42,857 bases of DNA from Thiorhodococcus mannitoliphagus (GCF_010915725.1 NZ_JAAIJR010000041.1:1-42857), one strand, 5' to 3'; shown: positions 1 to 9,576, counted from the stretch's first letter. Notes: generated from the sequence alone by a model not told the origin. A program made the numbers and translations.

Positions 1-276
1 GGGGGTTGTTTTCGGGGCGGCCCCCCGGGGGGGTTGCGGGGGCCCGGGCAACCGTTGCGCCAACCCCCCGGGGGGCGGGGCCCCCCGCCGCTCCCGCCCC
101 CCGGGGGGGGGGGGGCGCCGCTCCCACCAACTGCGCGCCTGGGCCAAAGGATGGTCGAGGCCGCCGCAGACAAGCCACAGCAACCAGTACAACTGCGGTG
201 CCACCAGCTTGCGGCGCAATAGGCGCTCGCGATTGCGCCCTACTCCGACCTTCAATCCTGCCGCGCGGGCGCTTGC
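1..276. other. G/C homopolymer-rich window edge, no gene
   Basis: The first ~120 bases are almost only runs of G and C, followed by a fragment (about 111-127) reading GGCGCCGCTCCCACC. That fragment matches one arm of the REP-like inverted pair at 5742-5813. The short reading frames here have no recognisable protein character. The homopolymers may be real repeat sequence or poor assembly at a contig end. No gene is supported before the stop codon of the carboxylase gene. Confidence 0.6.
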
Positions 277-2100
277 CTAAGGCGTGATCTCCAGCAACAC
301 CTCGTCCGGATTCACCGCATCGCCTTTGTTGACGAAGACGCCGGTGACGGTGCCGTCGATCGGGGCCTGGATCTCGGTCTCCATCTTCATCGCCTCGGTG
401 ACGAGCACGGCCTGCCCCGCCGTGACGCTGTCGCCCTCCTTGACCAAGACGTCGACGATGTTCCCCGGCATGGAGGTCGTCACATGCCCGGGTTGGCTGG
501 GCTTGGGGCGCTTGCCGGCGATCGCCGTCTTGACCGCACCCTCGGCACCACCCGTCAGGACAAGCTCGTCCAGCGTCTCGACCACGACCTCTTCCGGGAT
601 GTCGTCGATGGTGAAGTAGAAGTGGCGCTCGGCCTGGCCCTTATGACCGGCACCTGTGACCTTGATGTGGTAGCTCTCGCCGTGGACGTTGATGTTGAAC
701 TCGGTTGGGGCGGACTTGACCTCGTCGGTCGCGCTCGGCAGCGGCTCCAGCGGCTCCGGATGCAGGGTACCGGCAGCACGCTGCTCCAGGAAGGCCCGCC
801 CGATCTCCGGGAACATGGCAAAGGTCAGGACATCTTCCTCCGTCCCGGCCAGGCTGCCGATGTCCTTGGTCAAACGCTCGATCTCAGGCTTGAGCAGGTC
901 AGCGGGGCGACAGTCGATCAGCTCTTCCTTGCCGACCGCCTCCTGCTGCAACGTCGGGTTGACGGGCGCCGGGGCGGCGCCGTAGCGGCCCTGGAGATAG
1001 AGCTTCACCTCGTTGGTGATGGTCTGGTAGCGCTTCTCGGTCAGCACGTTCAGGACCGCCTGGGTGCCGACGATCTGCGACGTGGGCGTGACCAGCGGGG
1101 GGTAGCCGAGGTCCTTGCGCACGCGCGGAATCTCCTCCAGCACCGCGCTCATGCGGTCGAGGGCGTTCTGCTCCTTCAGCTGGTTGGCCAGGTTGGAGAT
1201 CATGCCGCCAGGGACCTGATTGATCTGAACCCGAGTGTCGACCCCGGTGAACTCGCTCTCGAACTGGTGGTACTTCTTGCGCACCTGATAGAAGTACATG
1301 CCGACCTCCTGGATCGCCTCCAGGTCCAGTTCGGTGTCGTACTCGGTGCCGCGCAGTGCCGCGACCATGCTCTCGGTCGGCGGATGGGAGGTGCCGCCGG
1401 CCATGGAGGAGATGGCCGTATCGATGGTGTCGCAGCCGTTCTCGATCGCCTTGAGATGGCACATATCGGCCAGTCCGGCGGTAGCGTGGGAGTGCAAATG
1501 CAGCGGCAGGTCGACGCTGTCCTTCAGCGCCTTGACCAGCTCGGCCGTCACGAAAGGCGTGAGCAGGCCGGCCATATCCTTGAGGGCAATGGAATCGCAG
1601 CCCATGGCCGCCAGCTCCTTGCCCATCTTCACGAAGCCGGGCACGTCATGGACCGGGCTGACCGTATAGCAAATGGTCCCCTGAGCATGCTTGCCAGCGG
1701 CCAGGGTGGCTTCGATCGCGGTCTTGAGATTCCGCAGGTCATTCAAGGCATCGAAGATGCGGAAGACGTCCATACCGTTGTCGGCCGCCCGGTGCACGAA
1801 GGCGCGGACGACGTCATCGGAATAGTGCCGATAGCCGAGGAGATTCTGACCACGCAGCAGCATCTGCAGGCGCGTGTTCGGCAAGGCCTCGCGCAGCTTG
1901 CGCAGCCGCTCCCAGGGATCTTCCTTCAGAAAACGCACGCAGGCGTCGAAGGTCGCGCCGCCCCAGCACTCCAGCGACCAATAGCCAATAGCGTCCAGCT
2001 TGGGACAGATCGGCAGCATGTCCTCGGTGCGCATGCGCGTCGCGAGCAGTGATTGATGGGCGTCGCGGAGGATGACGTCGGTGATGTTGATCTTTGGCAT
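277..2100 (-). CDS. pycB: Pyruvate carboxylase subunit B / oxaloacetate decarboxylase alpha subunit (biotin-carrying)
   Basis: A 607-residue cytoplasmic protein that transfers the carboxyl group between carboxybiotin and pyruvate/oxaloacetate. Visible parts: an N-terminal HMGL-like carboxyltransferase barrel beginning with the DAHQSLLATRMRTEDML block; the conserved central domain up to about residue 460; and a C-terminal biotinyl domain in which the EAMKMET motif carries the biotin-accepting lysine. Length and order match OadA/PycB. A biotin carboxylase subunit lies upstream on the same strand, and no membrane-bound OadB/OadG is in the window. I therefore infer an anaplerotic two-subunit pyruvate carboxylase rather than a sodium-pumping decarboxylase. 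The two genes are separated by about 690 bp of repeats and an S23 gene, which is unusual. The ATG at 2100 has only a weak Shine-Dalgarno sequence. Confidence 0.93.
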   Translation of the reverse strand: MPKINITDVILRDAHQSLLATRMRTEDMLPICPKLDAIGYWSLECWGGATFDACVRFLKEDPWERLRKLREALPNTRLQMLLRGQNLLGYRHYSDDVVRAFVHRAADNGMDVFRIFDALNDLRNLKTAIEATLAAGKHAQGTICYTVSPVHDVPGFVKMGKELAAMGCDSIALKDMAGLLTPFVTAELVKALKDSVDLPLHLHSHATAGLADMCHLKAIENGCDTIDTAISSMAGGTSHPPTESMVAALRGTEYDTELDLEAIQEVGMYFYQVRKKYHQFESEFTGVDTRVQINQVPGGMISNLANQLKEQNALDRMSAVLEEIPRVRKDLGYPPLVTPTSQIVGTQAVLNVLTEKRYQTITNEVKLYLQGRYGAAPAPVNPTLQQEAVGKEELIDCRPADLLKPEIERLTKDIGSLAGTEEDVLTFAMFPEIGRAFLEQRAAGTLHPEPLEPLPSATDEVKSAPTEFNINVHGESYHIKVTGAGHKGQAERHFYFTIDDIPEEVVVETLDELVLTGGAEGAVKTAIAGKRPKPSQPGHVTTSMPGNIVDVLVKEGDSVTAGQAVLVTEAMKMETEIQAPIDGTVTGVFVNKGDAVNPDEVLLEITP

Positions 2101-2139
2101 GGTTCGCTCACTTGGGAACGGTGGTCGGTGGTCGGTGGG

Positions 2140-2258
2140 CAGTTGGCAGTTGGCAGTTGGCAGTTGGCAGTTGGCAGTTTTCAGTTTTCAGTTTTCAGTT
2201 TTCAGTTTTCAGTTTTCAGTTTTCAGTTTTCAGTTTTCAGTTTTCAGTTTTCAGTTTT
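2140..2258. repeat. Heptanucleotide tandem array (17 x 7 bp)
   Basis: Seventeen exact 7-bp units: five CAGTTGG (2140-2174) followed by twelve CAGTTTT (2175-2258). Seven is not a multiple of three, so the minus-strand unit AAAACTG meets a TGA stop in every frame within 21 nt. The last codons and stop of the S23 gene lie inside this array. Related arrays lie at 2635-2676 and 2738-2786. Confidence 0.97.
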
Positions 2259-2596
2259 GCAAGATTGTTGCGCAGTCCAACGAGCATGGCGGAGATTTCT
2301 CGCGTTTCCGCGATCCACGATGCCCCTTCTTGCCTTTGGATGTAACCGATCTCGATACCGATATAGATCTGCGTGCGCAGCTCTCCGCAGGACCCCAGGG
2401 CAATGTCGATATAACGCTGCCGATCCTTGTTTGGCCGCCGCTCCAGCCCCTCAGCAATGTTGCTTGGCACCGAGAGCCCCGACCGCGTGATCTGATCCCG
2501 GAAACCGAAATCCCTCAATCCGGACATCGCCTTGTAAAGCTCAACGCTCAGCCGCGCCGAGCGCTTCCAGACCTCAAGATCCTCAAACCGCAGCAA
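2237..2596 (-). CDS. Four-helix-bundle protein, S23 / 23S rRNA intervening-sequence family
   Basis: About 119 residues. The pattern FEDLEVWKRSARLSVELYK, then GFRDQITRSGLSVPSNIAEG and the GSCGELRTQI segment, is diagnostic of the S23 four-helix-bundle family. These proteins were first found encoded in 23S rRNA intervening sequences but are mostly encoded elsewhere; their function is poorly known. I chose a TTG start at 2596 because AAGGA lies 8 nt upstream and it gives the usual short N-terminus before the FEDLEVWK block. The frame stays open to 2662 but only adds translated repeat. The final residues KLKTEN and the TGA stop are encoded by the heptamer array. The gene lies between the two pyruvate carboxylase genes, on their strand. 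Confidence 0.8.
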   Translation of the reverse strand: MLRFEDLEVWKRSARLSVELYKAMSGLRDFGFRDQITRSGLSVPSNIAEGLERRPNKDRQRYIDIALGSCGELRTQIYIGIEIGYIQRQEGASWIAETREISAMLVGLRNNLAKLKTEN

Positions 2597-2634
2597 CCCC
2601 AAGATCCTTCTCCATGACCCCCAGGCAGCTCCCA

Positions 2635-2676
2635 CTGACAACTGACAACTGACAACTGCCAACTAAAAACTGACAA
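2635..2676. repeat. Heptanucleotide tandem array (6 x 7 bp, CTGACAA type)
   Basis: Six consecutive units, CTGACAA x3, CTGCCAA, CTAAAAA and CTGACAA, the same heptamer family read on the other strand as at 2140-2258. It lies just upstream of the S23 gene and is preceded by the block GACCCCCAGGCAGCTCCCA, which recurs next to the third array. Confidence 0.93.
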
Positions 2677-2679
2677 CTT

Positions 2680-2718
2680 CCCCGCCAAGCGCTTCCAGAC
2701 CTCAAGATCCTGCGCCAT
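2680..2718 (-). pseudogene. 5'-fragment of a second S23 four-helix-bundle gene
   Basis: From an ATG at 2718 the minus strand reads MAQDLEVWKRLAGK and then runs into the heptamer array at 2635-2676. The bases encoding DLEVWKR and their upstream flank duplicate the start of the intact gene (about 2566-2640). This looks like a partial duplication in which recombination between arrays kept only the first dozen codons. Confidence 0.6.
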
Positions 2719-2737
2719 GACCCCCAGGCAGCTCCCA

Positions 2738-2786
2738 CTGACACCTGACAACTGACACCTGACAACTGCCAACTGCCAACTGACAA
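2738..2786. repeat. Heptanucleotide tandem array (7 x 7 bp)
   Basis: Seven units alternating CTGACAC and CTGACAA, then CTGCCAA x2 and CTGACAA. It ends 6 bp before the stop codon of the biotin carboxylase gene. It is part of the same duplicated block as the array at 2635-2676. Confidence 0.93.
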
Positions 2787-2792
2787 CTCCCA

Positions 2793-4211
<1,419 letters not shown>

Positions 4212-4272
4212 CGGTTTGCCTTTAGGAGGACCGCCTAGGCGGTCAGTGTGGCGGTATCGAGAGACGCTCGCC

Positions 4273-4297
4273 GCCAATGCTGCTTAGCAGCATTGGC
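4273..4297. other. Perfect hairpin (11-bp stem, 3-nt loop)
   Basis: GCCAATGCTGC, loop TTA, then GCAGCATTGGC. It lies 51 nt beyond the stop codon of the kinase gene and 62 bp upstream of the biotin carboxylase start. No U-tract follows on the minus strand, so I do not call an intrinsic terminator. It could be an mRNA-stabilising or Rho-associated structure separating two transcription units. Confidence 0.55.
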
Positions 4298-4347
4298 ACT
4301 CCTGGGGATTGTACAAAGGCAAGGCGGGAATTGAAATCGCGGTTTCG

Positions 4348-5679
4348 TCAATCAGATGAATCAATAATCTGGTAGACCCTAGCCAGAGCGTCATCACCGC
4401 CCACATTGCCGGGGAAAATGACGACGGGCAGATCCGGGAAGCGCGAATGATCCGTCGGACAGCGCACCACCGAGCAGCCGGGATGGATCTGACCCAAGAC
4501 GCGGGCCGTGCGCAGCGCCAACCCCTTACTCAGGGTGTCATTCGACGTGATACCGCCCTTGCTGATGAGAAAACCCGTCTCGCGCGGGAGATTCTGCACC
4601 AGCCTGACCAAAAAGCCGGAAACACGCTCGCCAAAGGCCAGCCGCTCCGCCTTGGTCGGAAACTGCCGCTCGCCCCGGCTGGTATAGAGCACCGCACTAT
4701 GGTGCTCATGCTGGGCCGTCTCCAGCCGGTCGATCAGCTCGTGGAAGAGCGACTCCTCGTCCCGCGTCAGACGCTCCAGGTCGATCTCGATCGGGATGAC
4801 GTCCGTCTGCTCGATGAGGGTCTCCAACTGCCGCGTCGACTTGGCGACATGCGAGCCCACCAGCACAACTCCGGGCCGGCCGCCGCGCACATAGGCCGAC
4901 ATCGCCTCGGCGGCAACCGGCTGCGGCGGCAAGGCGGCAAATGAGGTCAGCAGGCTCGCCGCGCTGCGAAAAAGAAAGCGCTTGCCCTCGCCCACGGCCG
5001 CCAGGACCTGGCGCGCGAAGTTGTCGAGGTCTGATTGCTGCTCGGCATCGACCGCACAGCAGACGTTGTCCGTCAGACCTCGGAGGCGCGCCGCGATGTC
5101 GCCGCGCACATCGTCTAGGGAGAAGCGCTCGACCTCAGCGGACGCGATGCGTCCAGCGGTCTTCTCCTCGACATAGTCAGGCAAGAAGGCGTGCTGGAAG
5201 CCGAAGACTGAATCCTGCGCGAACTCGGCCTCGTTGACCGGAACGGGCTTGCCGTCCACCACCAGGTAATGTACCCCGTCGCGCGTGATGCGGCCCCCTT
5301 CGAAGAAGGCCGGCACCAGGAAATGGGCATCGAAGGGACCCAGTTCCTCGGCAATGATGTCCGTCTCGACCGGATAGTGGCCCCGCAAGGTCGAATCCGA
5401 GCGGCTCACGATGAGCGGCTGGATCGGACTCCCCGCCTCCGCAAGCCTCGCGAGCGCCTGGCGCAGGTTGACGCAGATCTCGCGGGTGACGCTCGCCGCG
5501 TCGTCGGCACTCATGCCGCGCGTGTTGCTCAGCACGAAGAAGAGCGGCGCCGCGTCGGTCAGCGCCTCGATCAGGGTCTCCGGGTCCCAGCGCGTCAGCA
5601 GCAGACAGGAGTGAACGGTCTGGGAGCCGGTCGGGTCATCGTCGATGGCGATGATCTTGGTGGCGGGTGTCTGGGTCAT
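4348..5679 (-). CDS. Four-carbon acid sugar kinase family protein (DUF1537, OtnK/DtnK-like)
   Basis: 443 residues. It begins with KIIAIDDDPTGSQTVHSC, the signature nucleotide/substrate region of the DUF1537 kinase superfamily. It then shows the DSTLRGHYPVE motif and a C-terminal glycine-rich domain with GGITSNDTLSKGLALR and VVIFPGNVGG. Characterised members phosphorylate four-carbon sugar acids such as D-threonate, L-threonate or D-erythronate with ATP. The substrate here cannot be read from sequence. A transketolase-family gene lies upstream on the same strand across a 245-bp gap holding a REP-like pair, and an IclR regulator lies beyond, so a small sugar-acid catabolic unit is likely. The partner dehydrogenase (PdxA2-like) usual in such loci is not in the window. 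Confidence 0.85.
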   Translation of the reverse strand: MTQTPATKIIAIDDDPTGSQTVHSCLLLTRWDPETLIEALTDAAPLFFVLSNTRGMSADDAASVTREICVNLRQALARLAEAGSPIQPLIVSRSDSTLRGHYPVETDIIAEELGPFDAHFLVPAFFEGGRITRDGVHYLVVDGKPVPVNEAEFAQDSVFGFQHAFLPDYVEEKTAGRIASAEVERFSLDDVRGDIAARLRGLTDNVCCAVDAEQQSDLDNFARQVLAAVGEGKRFLFRSAASLLTSFAALPPQPVAAEAMSAYVRGGRPGVVLVGSHVAKSTRQLETLIEQTDVIPIEIDLERLTRDEESLFHELIDRLETAQHEHHSAVLYTSRGERQFPTKAERLAFGERVSGFLVRLVQNLPRETGFLISKGGITSNDTLSKGLALRTARVLGQIHPGCSVVRCPTDHSRFPDLPVVIFPGNVGGDDALARVYQIIDSSD

Positions 5680-5741
5680 GGGATTCTCATTCAGGGCGGC
5701 CGCGAAGGGGCTCGCTCGGCCGTCTCATAGAAGCACCCTGC

Positions 5742-5813
5742 GTGGGAGCGCCGCCCGGCGCGACCTGCGCCAACATCGGAGCAGGCCTCGTCGCGGCGGG
5801 GCGCCGCTCCCAC
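5742..5813. repeat. REP-like inverted pair
   Basis: Two inverted copies begin and end with GTGGGAGCG/CGCTCCCAC; the arms pair over about 22 nt with a mismatch and an indel and flank a ~26-nt centre. The GTGGGAGCGGCGCC core resembles REP palindromes common between genes in proteobacteria. One arm also appears near position 115. Located in the gap between the transketolase-like and kinase genes, it would form a strong hairpin in a joint transcript. Confidence 0.7.
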
Positions 5814-5924
5814 CTAGGCGCGATCGGCTAGTCGTAGAGGGTGGACAAGCACAGCGCAGTCCACCAGCGTCGGTGCAAAATGCGGAGGACTTCGCTCAGG
5901 CTCGTCCACCCGACTCAAGCTCCG

Positions 5925-8168
5925 CTAGGCCGCGCTCTCCAGCGCTGGCCCTACCCGCTCCATCAGGGTCTTGGCCCGCTGCTCCAGGCTCTCCGGCGAA
6001 ATGCCGTTGAAAGCCATGATCTCCGCCGGGCTCGCCGTGGTCTCGCCGCGCTGCCAGCCGACCAGATCCCGCGCCGCCGTCTGACTGCGCAGCAGCACGG
6101 ACTCCAGGGCGACGGTGCCGCCGCCGCTGACGCCGATGAGCGCGTCGCCGTGGAAGAGTGCCTCGAAGTCGGCGTCGCTCATGAAGCGGTCGTCCGGCTC
6201 CGAGCTGTGCGACCAGGCGACATCATCCGGCCGATAGAGGCGACGCGGGTTGGCCACGGCGACGATGCGCACCCGATAGCCCTCCGACTCCAGTCGGTCC
6301 TTCGCCGCGAACACCGGCTGAAACACCATGTCCCCCGTCACGGCGAAGACGATGGTGCCCTGCCGCCCCTGCGCCGACTCGTAGAGACAGGTGGCACCCT
6401 CGTCGATCGCCTGGCGCGCCTGCTCCATGCTGGTGTGGACCGGCAGCGCGGACTTGGAGGCGATGATGCTGATGCACTTGTTGGACTGCTCCACCGCCCA
6501 GCCGTAGGCCGCCTGGATCATGTTGGCGTCCGAGGGATAGAGCAGATAGACGTTGCCGTTGCGCATCTGGCCGCCGATGTAGTTCTCGATCTCGGGCCGC
6601 TGATGGGTCCAGCCGTTGCGCCCCTGCTCCAAGGCGCCGGCCGTGAACATGGACACCACGGCCGGCGTCCTGTGCCGCAGCTCGGCCATCGCCTGGCCCA
6701 CGGTCTGTACGATGGGCCAGCCGTTGATGGCGAAGCTCTCGTAGGACAGCCACAGCGAGCGTCCGCCGAAGAGCGCCAGACCGGCCGCGAAACCGGCGCA
6801 GGCGTCCTCGTTCAGGGGCTCGTAGACCTGACCGTTGGGCGACTGGTTGTAGAGCGGATCCTCGGTCGGATGGCGGATCTTCAAGGCGTCGTTGATCGCC
6901 TTCATGGCGGACGCCTCGTTGCCGTCGGCGTTGGTCACCACGAAGTCCGGGTCGCGCTGACCGAGCGCCGCCACCATCTGCGCCATGGTTGTCGCGGGCA
7001 CGGCCTGCTCGCCGGGGGCAAATTCCTGGGTCGGCAGCGTGCCGATGTCCGTCAGCGGACGCTCGAACTCCGTCACCACCGTCCGCCCCGCCGGACCACC
7101 GCCCGCGCGCTGCATGTTGGTCCGCACCAGCGCCCAGGCCTCGGGCGCCAAGGCACCCCGTTCCAGCGCTGCGGCGATGTTGGGCTTGTCGGCCGTATCG
7201 CCGGGATAGAGGTTGTGGGCCTTGGCGCCGCTGGCATGCACGCCGGCACCCTTGAGCTGCTTGAGGATGACGCAGGTCAGGGTACCGCCCATGGCCGACT
7301 CCGCCGCCTCATGCATGGCTTCGAGCACGGCGCGCGAGAAGGCCTGCCGCGCCTCCGGGCTAAAGCGAGTGCTGTCGACGTAGGCGCCTTCCTGTCCAGC
7401 GTCATCGAACGCCTTGGCATCGATGAGGATCACGCGCTCGAAGTCGTGCGCCCGCCAGTAGGCCTCCATCTGGGCGTTGTCCATGAGCGACACCATGGAG
7501 TGATGCTCCTGGCTGTAGCCGTTCCACACCAGCACCGGCAGGAAGTTGGTGACCTCCGGGTAGGCGGTGTGGAAGTGCTTCATGGCCGAGAGGATGTAGG
7601 GCTCGCCGAGACCGCCGTCGCCGATGGTGCAGGGGAACAGCTTGTCGCGATTCAGATAGGCCCCGGCCATGGCGAAGTGCTGCCCCTGCCCGAGCGGGCC
7701 GGCCGGCGCCAGCAGACCCGGAATGGCGCCGGAGAGATGCCCGAGCAACCCGTCACGCTCGCGGAACCTGGACTGGAGATCGGTCACCGTGCGGATGCCC
7801 ATGTCCTCCAGCGATCCATCCAGGAACATGGCGCTGTAGAAGCCGGGCGCATGGTGACCCACCTCGGTCACGATATTGGTGTGCCCGAGCATGACCAGGG
7901 ACGCATAGGCGTCCGCCGAGCTGGCGAAACCGCCTGGATGACCGGACTGCTTGGAGGCGCAGAGCTGCAGGGTCAGATAGCGCAGGGCATCGGCCGTCAG
8001 CTGCGTTTGGTAGACCGCCGCGTCATCGATCTCCCGGATACCCGTCTGGCCGTCTTGGATCGCAGCTTGGCGGCCGTGCCGCGCGAACGCCTGACCGGCC
8101 GCCGCAAAGTGCAGCACGCCGTCGCAGAAGGCGGGCGCGGATTGATTCGGGTAGGTCGCGGTGGTCAT
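5925..8168 (-). CDS. Transketolase-family thiamine-diphosphate enzyme
   Basis: A 747-residue soluble protein with transketolase features: SGHPGG at about 75-80, a ThDP/metal-binding motif that starts GDGGLGEPY (183-191) and ends at N216, and a C-terminal pyrimidine-binding domain including GFAAGLALFGGRSLWLSYESF. Sequence outside these motifs differs from classical TktA (for example HHAPGFYSAMFLDG), so the substrate is uncertain. Related proteins are sometimes annotated as xylulose-5-phosphate epimerases or phosphoketolase-like. The start has AGGGGA 7 nt upstream. It is divergent from an IclR regulator, with a DUF1537 kinase downstream. I infer C2-unit transfer or cleavage in sugar/sugar-acid metabolism under IclR control. 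Confidence 0.82.
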   Translation of the reverse strand: MTTATYPNQSAPAFCDGVLHFAAAGQAFARHGRQAAIQDGQTGIREIDDAAVYQTQLTADALRYLTLQLCASKQSGHPGGFASSADAYASLVMLGHTNIVTEVGHHAPGFYSAMFLDGSLEDMGIRTVTDLQSRFRERDGLLGHLSGAIPGLLAPAGPLGQGQHFAMAGAYLNRDKLFPCTIGDGGLGEPYILSAMKHFHTAYPEVTNFLPVLVWNGYSQEHHSMVSLMDNAQMEAYWRAHDFERVILIDAKAFDDAGQEGAYVDSTRFSPEARQAFSRAVLEAMHEAAESAMGGTLTCVILKQLKGAGVHASGAKAHNLYPGDTADKPNIAAALERGALAPEAWALVRTNMQRAGGGPAGRTVVTEFERPLTDIGTLPTQEFAPGEQAVPATTMAQMVAALGQRDPDFVVTNADGNEASAMKAINDALKIRHPTEDPLYNQSPNGQVYEPLNEDACAGFAAGLALFGGRSLWLSYESFAINGWPIVQTVGQAMAELRHRTPAVVSMFTAGALEQGRNGWTHQRPEIENYIGGQMRNGNVYLLYPSDANMIQAAYGWAVEQSNKCISIIASKSALPVHTSMEQARQAIDEGATCLYESAQGRQGTIVFAVTGDMVFQPVFAAKDRLESEGYRVRIVAVANPRRLYRPDDVAWSHSSEPDDRFMSDADFEALFHGDALIGVSGGGTVALESVLLRSQTAARDLVGWQRGETTASPAEIMAFNGISPESLEQRAKTLMERVGPALESAA

Positions 8169-8253
8169 GGTCTGTCCCCTCTCAGTTCAGGTGTTTGAGC
8201 CCTTGCTGGCGAGACCGCCAGCGCTGGGGGAGACTCTAGGGCGCCGAGCGAAA

Positions 8254-8289
8254 TTCCGCAATAAGCAATAGATCCCACATCGTGGAATA
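8254..8289. promoter_or_regulatory. Inverted-repeat operator candidate upstream of the transketolase-like gene
   Basis: ATTCCGCAAT (8254-8263) and ATCGTGGAAT (8280-8289) form an inverted repeat matching at 8 of 10 positions, with centres about 26 bp apart. It lies 86-121 bp upstream of the transketolase-like start, in the divergent promoter region. IclR-family proteins bind such dyads, so the adjacent regulator is the natural candidate; this is inference. Confidence 0.4.
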
Positions 8290-8367
8290 AGGACGGCAGG
8301 GCACTCGAAGCTACCGCGAGCAAAGGCGTTCTTGCGATCGAGCTGGGACATCTTCGGGATTTTGTGA

Positions 8368-8404
8368 TTTCATGATATGAAATTTCTCATCAGAGATTTC
8401 TCAT
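8368..8404. promoter_or_regulatory. Palindrome and direct repeat at the start of iclR
   Basis: TTTCATGATATGAAA (8368-8382) is a perfect 15-bp dyad with a 3-nt centre. It is followed by two copies of ATTTCTCAT (8382-8390 and 8396-8404), the second overlapping the ATG. The placement just before the regulator's start suggests autoregulation. Confidence 0.45.
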
Positions 8405-9188
8405 GACGCAAGAAAGCACCACGACCGCCGCCCGCATTCAGGTCATCGACAGAGCCGCCGCCCTGCTCGACGCGGTCGCCCGTTACCCGGATCCCGTGAG
8501 CCTCAAGGTTCTGGCCGCCGAGGCCGGGCTGCATACGTCCACCGCGCACCGCATCCTCGCCTCGCTCATCCAGAATCAGTTTGTCGAGCGCGATGCCGCC
8601 GGCCACTACCGGCTCGGCCTGCGCCTGCTCCAGCTGGGCGTGCGCCTGCACGGCAACGTCGACGTGCGCGCCATCGCTCGCCCCATCATGGAGGCGCTCA
8701 GGGATCAGCTCGGGGAGACCATCAATCTGACCATTCGCGAGGGCGACGCCGTCGTCTACATCGAAAAGGCCACGCCCAACCGCATGATCCACGTCCAGCA
8801 GCTCGTGGGAGCACGCGCGCCGCTGCACGTCACCGCCGTGGGCAAGCTCATGCTCGGCGCGGCCGGCGAAGACGCCATGCGCGCCTACGCCACGCGCACC
8901 AACCTCCCCGCCTACACCCGCAACAGCCTCACCACCCTGCCCCGGCTCATCGCCGAATGCTCTGAGTGCCTCGAGCGCGGCTACGCCCTGGACGACGAGG
9001 AGGCCGAGATGGACGTCGGCTGTATCGGCGTGCTGATCTATGACAGCACCGGAAACGTCAGCGCGGGACTGTCCGTCTCCGCGCCGATCAATCGGCGACG
9101 CATCGAGTGGGTGGAGGAGCTGGTCGCGGCGGGGCAAACCTTGTCGGAGCGGCTCGGGTATCGGTCAAGGCAAGACGAGAGAAACTGA
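8403..9188 (+). CDS. IclR family transcriptional regulator
   Basis: 261 residues. The N-terminal winged helix-turn-helix spans about 10-70 (VIDRAAALLDAVA, then AAEAGLHTSTAHRILASL and the RLGLRLLQLG linker), followed by the IclR effector-binding domain (GETINLTIREGDAVVYIEKA, and the late block GYALDDEEAEMDVGCIGVLI). The family usually represses or activates a divergent catabolic operon in response to a small metabolite. The divergent transketolase-like gene is therefore the likely target. The Shine-Dalgarno sequence is weak; the start is set by the family N-terminus. Confidence 0.92.
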   Translation: MTQESTTTAARIQVIDRAAALLDAVARYPDPVSLKVLAAEAGLHTSTAHRILASLIQNQFVERDAAGHYRLGLRLLQLGVRLHGNVDVRAIARPIMEALRDQLGETINLTIREGDAVVYIEKATPNRMIHVQQLVGARAPLHVTAVGKLMLGAAGEDAMRAYATRTNLPAYTRNSLTTLPRLIAECSECLERGYALDDEEAEMDVGCIGVLIYDSTGNVSAGLSVSAPINRRRIEWVEELVAAGQTLSERLGYRSRQDERN

Positions 9189-9218
9189 GCCCCTTCGCCC
9201 AGTGACGACGCGCAAGGC

Positions 9219-9254
9219 GCTGGACGAGCCCAGTTGGCTGGACGAGCCCAGTTG
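9219..9254. repeat. 18-bp exact tandem duplication
   Basis: GCTGGACGAGCCCAGTTG occurs twice back to back (9219-9236, 9237-9254). The copies are identical, so the duplication is recent or the segment is prone to slippage. Confidence 0.9.
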
Positions 9255-9507
9255 GGACCAGGGTGTTGAGGCCCTCACCCAAGCGCGCCATCAGCGGGCA
9301 ACATCAGGGGGCGCGACGCACTTCGGCGCCCCACCAAGCCTTGCGCTCCGACACCTCGAGGAAGCGCCCGACAGCGGTCCTGATCGCACCCGAACGAAGA
9401 TTCCCGAGCGAACATTTACGCAGGCTTTACGGGGCAAGCTTGCTCCTGCCTAGGATAATGGTTAGCGTTCGAACGCATTGAAGCCCATGCTTCTCGATTC
9501 CCCGCTA

Positions 9508-9576
9508 GGAGCCTTGAGGGCGCAAAATGCTTGCAGGTGAGTCAAATTTCGATGAAGCGTCCGATCATCCAAGGCC
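9508..9576. repeat. 69-bp dispersed repeat, copy 1
   Basis: Same length as 16000-16068 and differing at about 5 of 69 positions, in the same orientation. It contains GAGTCAAATTTCGATG-like and GCGTCCGA blocks. It has no coding character and no clear terminal inverted repeat. Confidence 0.85.

Noticed and set aside
484-2052. 522-codon open frame on the plus strand opposite the carboxylase gene
   Set aside because: High-GC antisense shadow of a clear OadA/PycB gene; the composition (His/Gln/Leu/Gly rich) matches no protein family.
2140-2786. CRISPR-like repeats
   Set aside because: Units are 7 bp in direct contact without spacers; this is a simple tandem array.
4273-4297. Rho-independent terminator
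   Set aside because: Good stem but no U-tract on either strand; reported only as a hairpin. The same holds for 21644-21708.
5841-8198. 785-codon plus-strand frame opposite the transketolase-like gene
   Set aside because: Antisense shadow; the minus-strand protein has clear ThDP motifs and a good ribosome site, while this frame has none.
8370-9137. 255-codon minus-strand frame opposite iclR
   Set aside because: Antisense shadow of a clear IclR protein.
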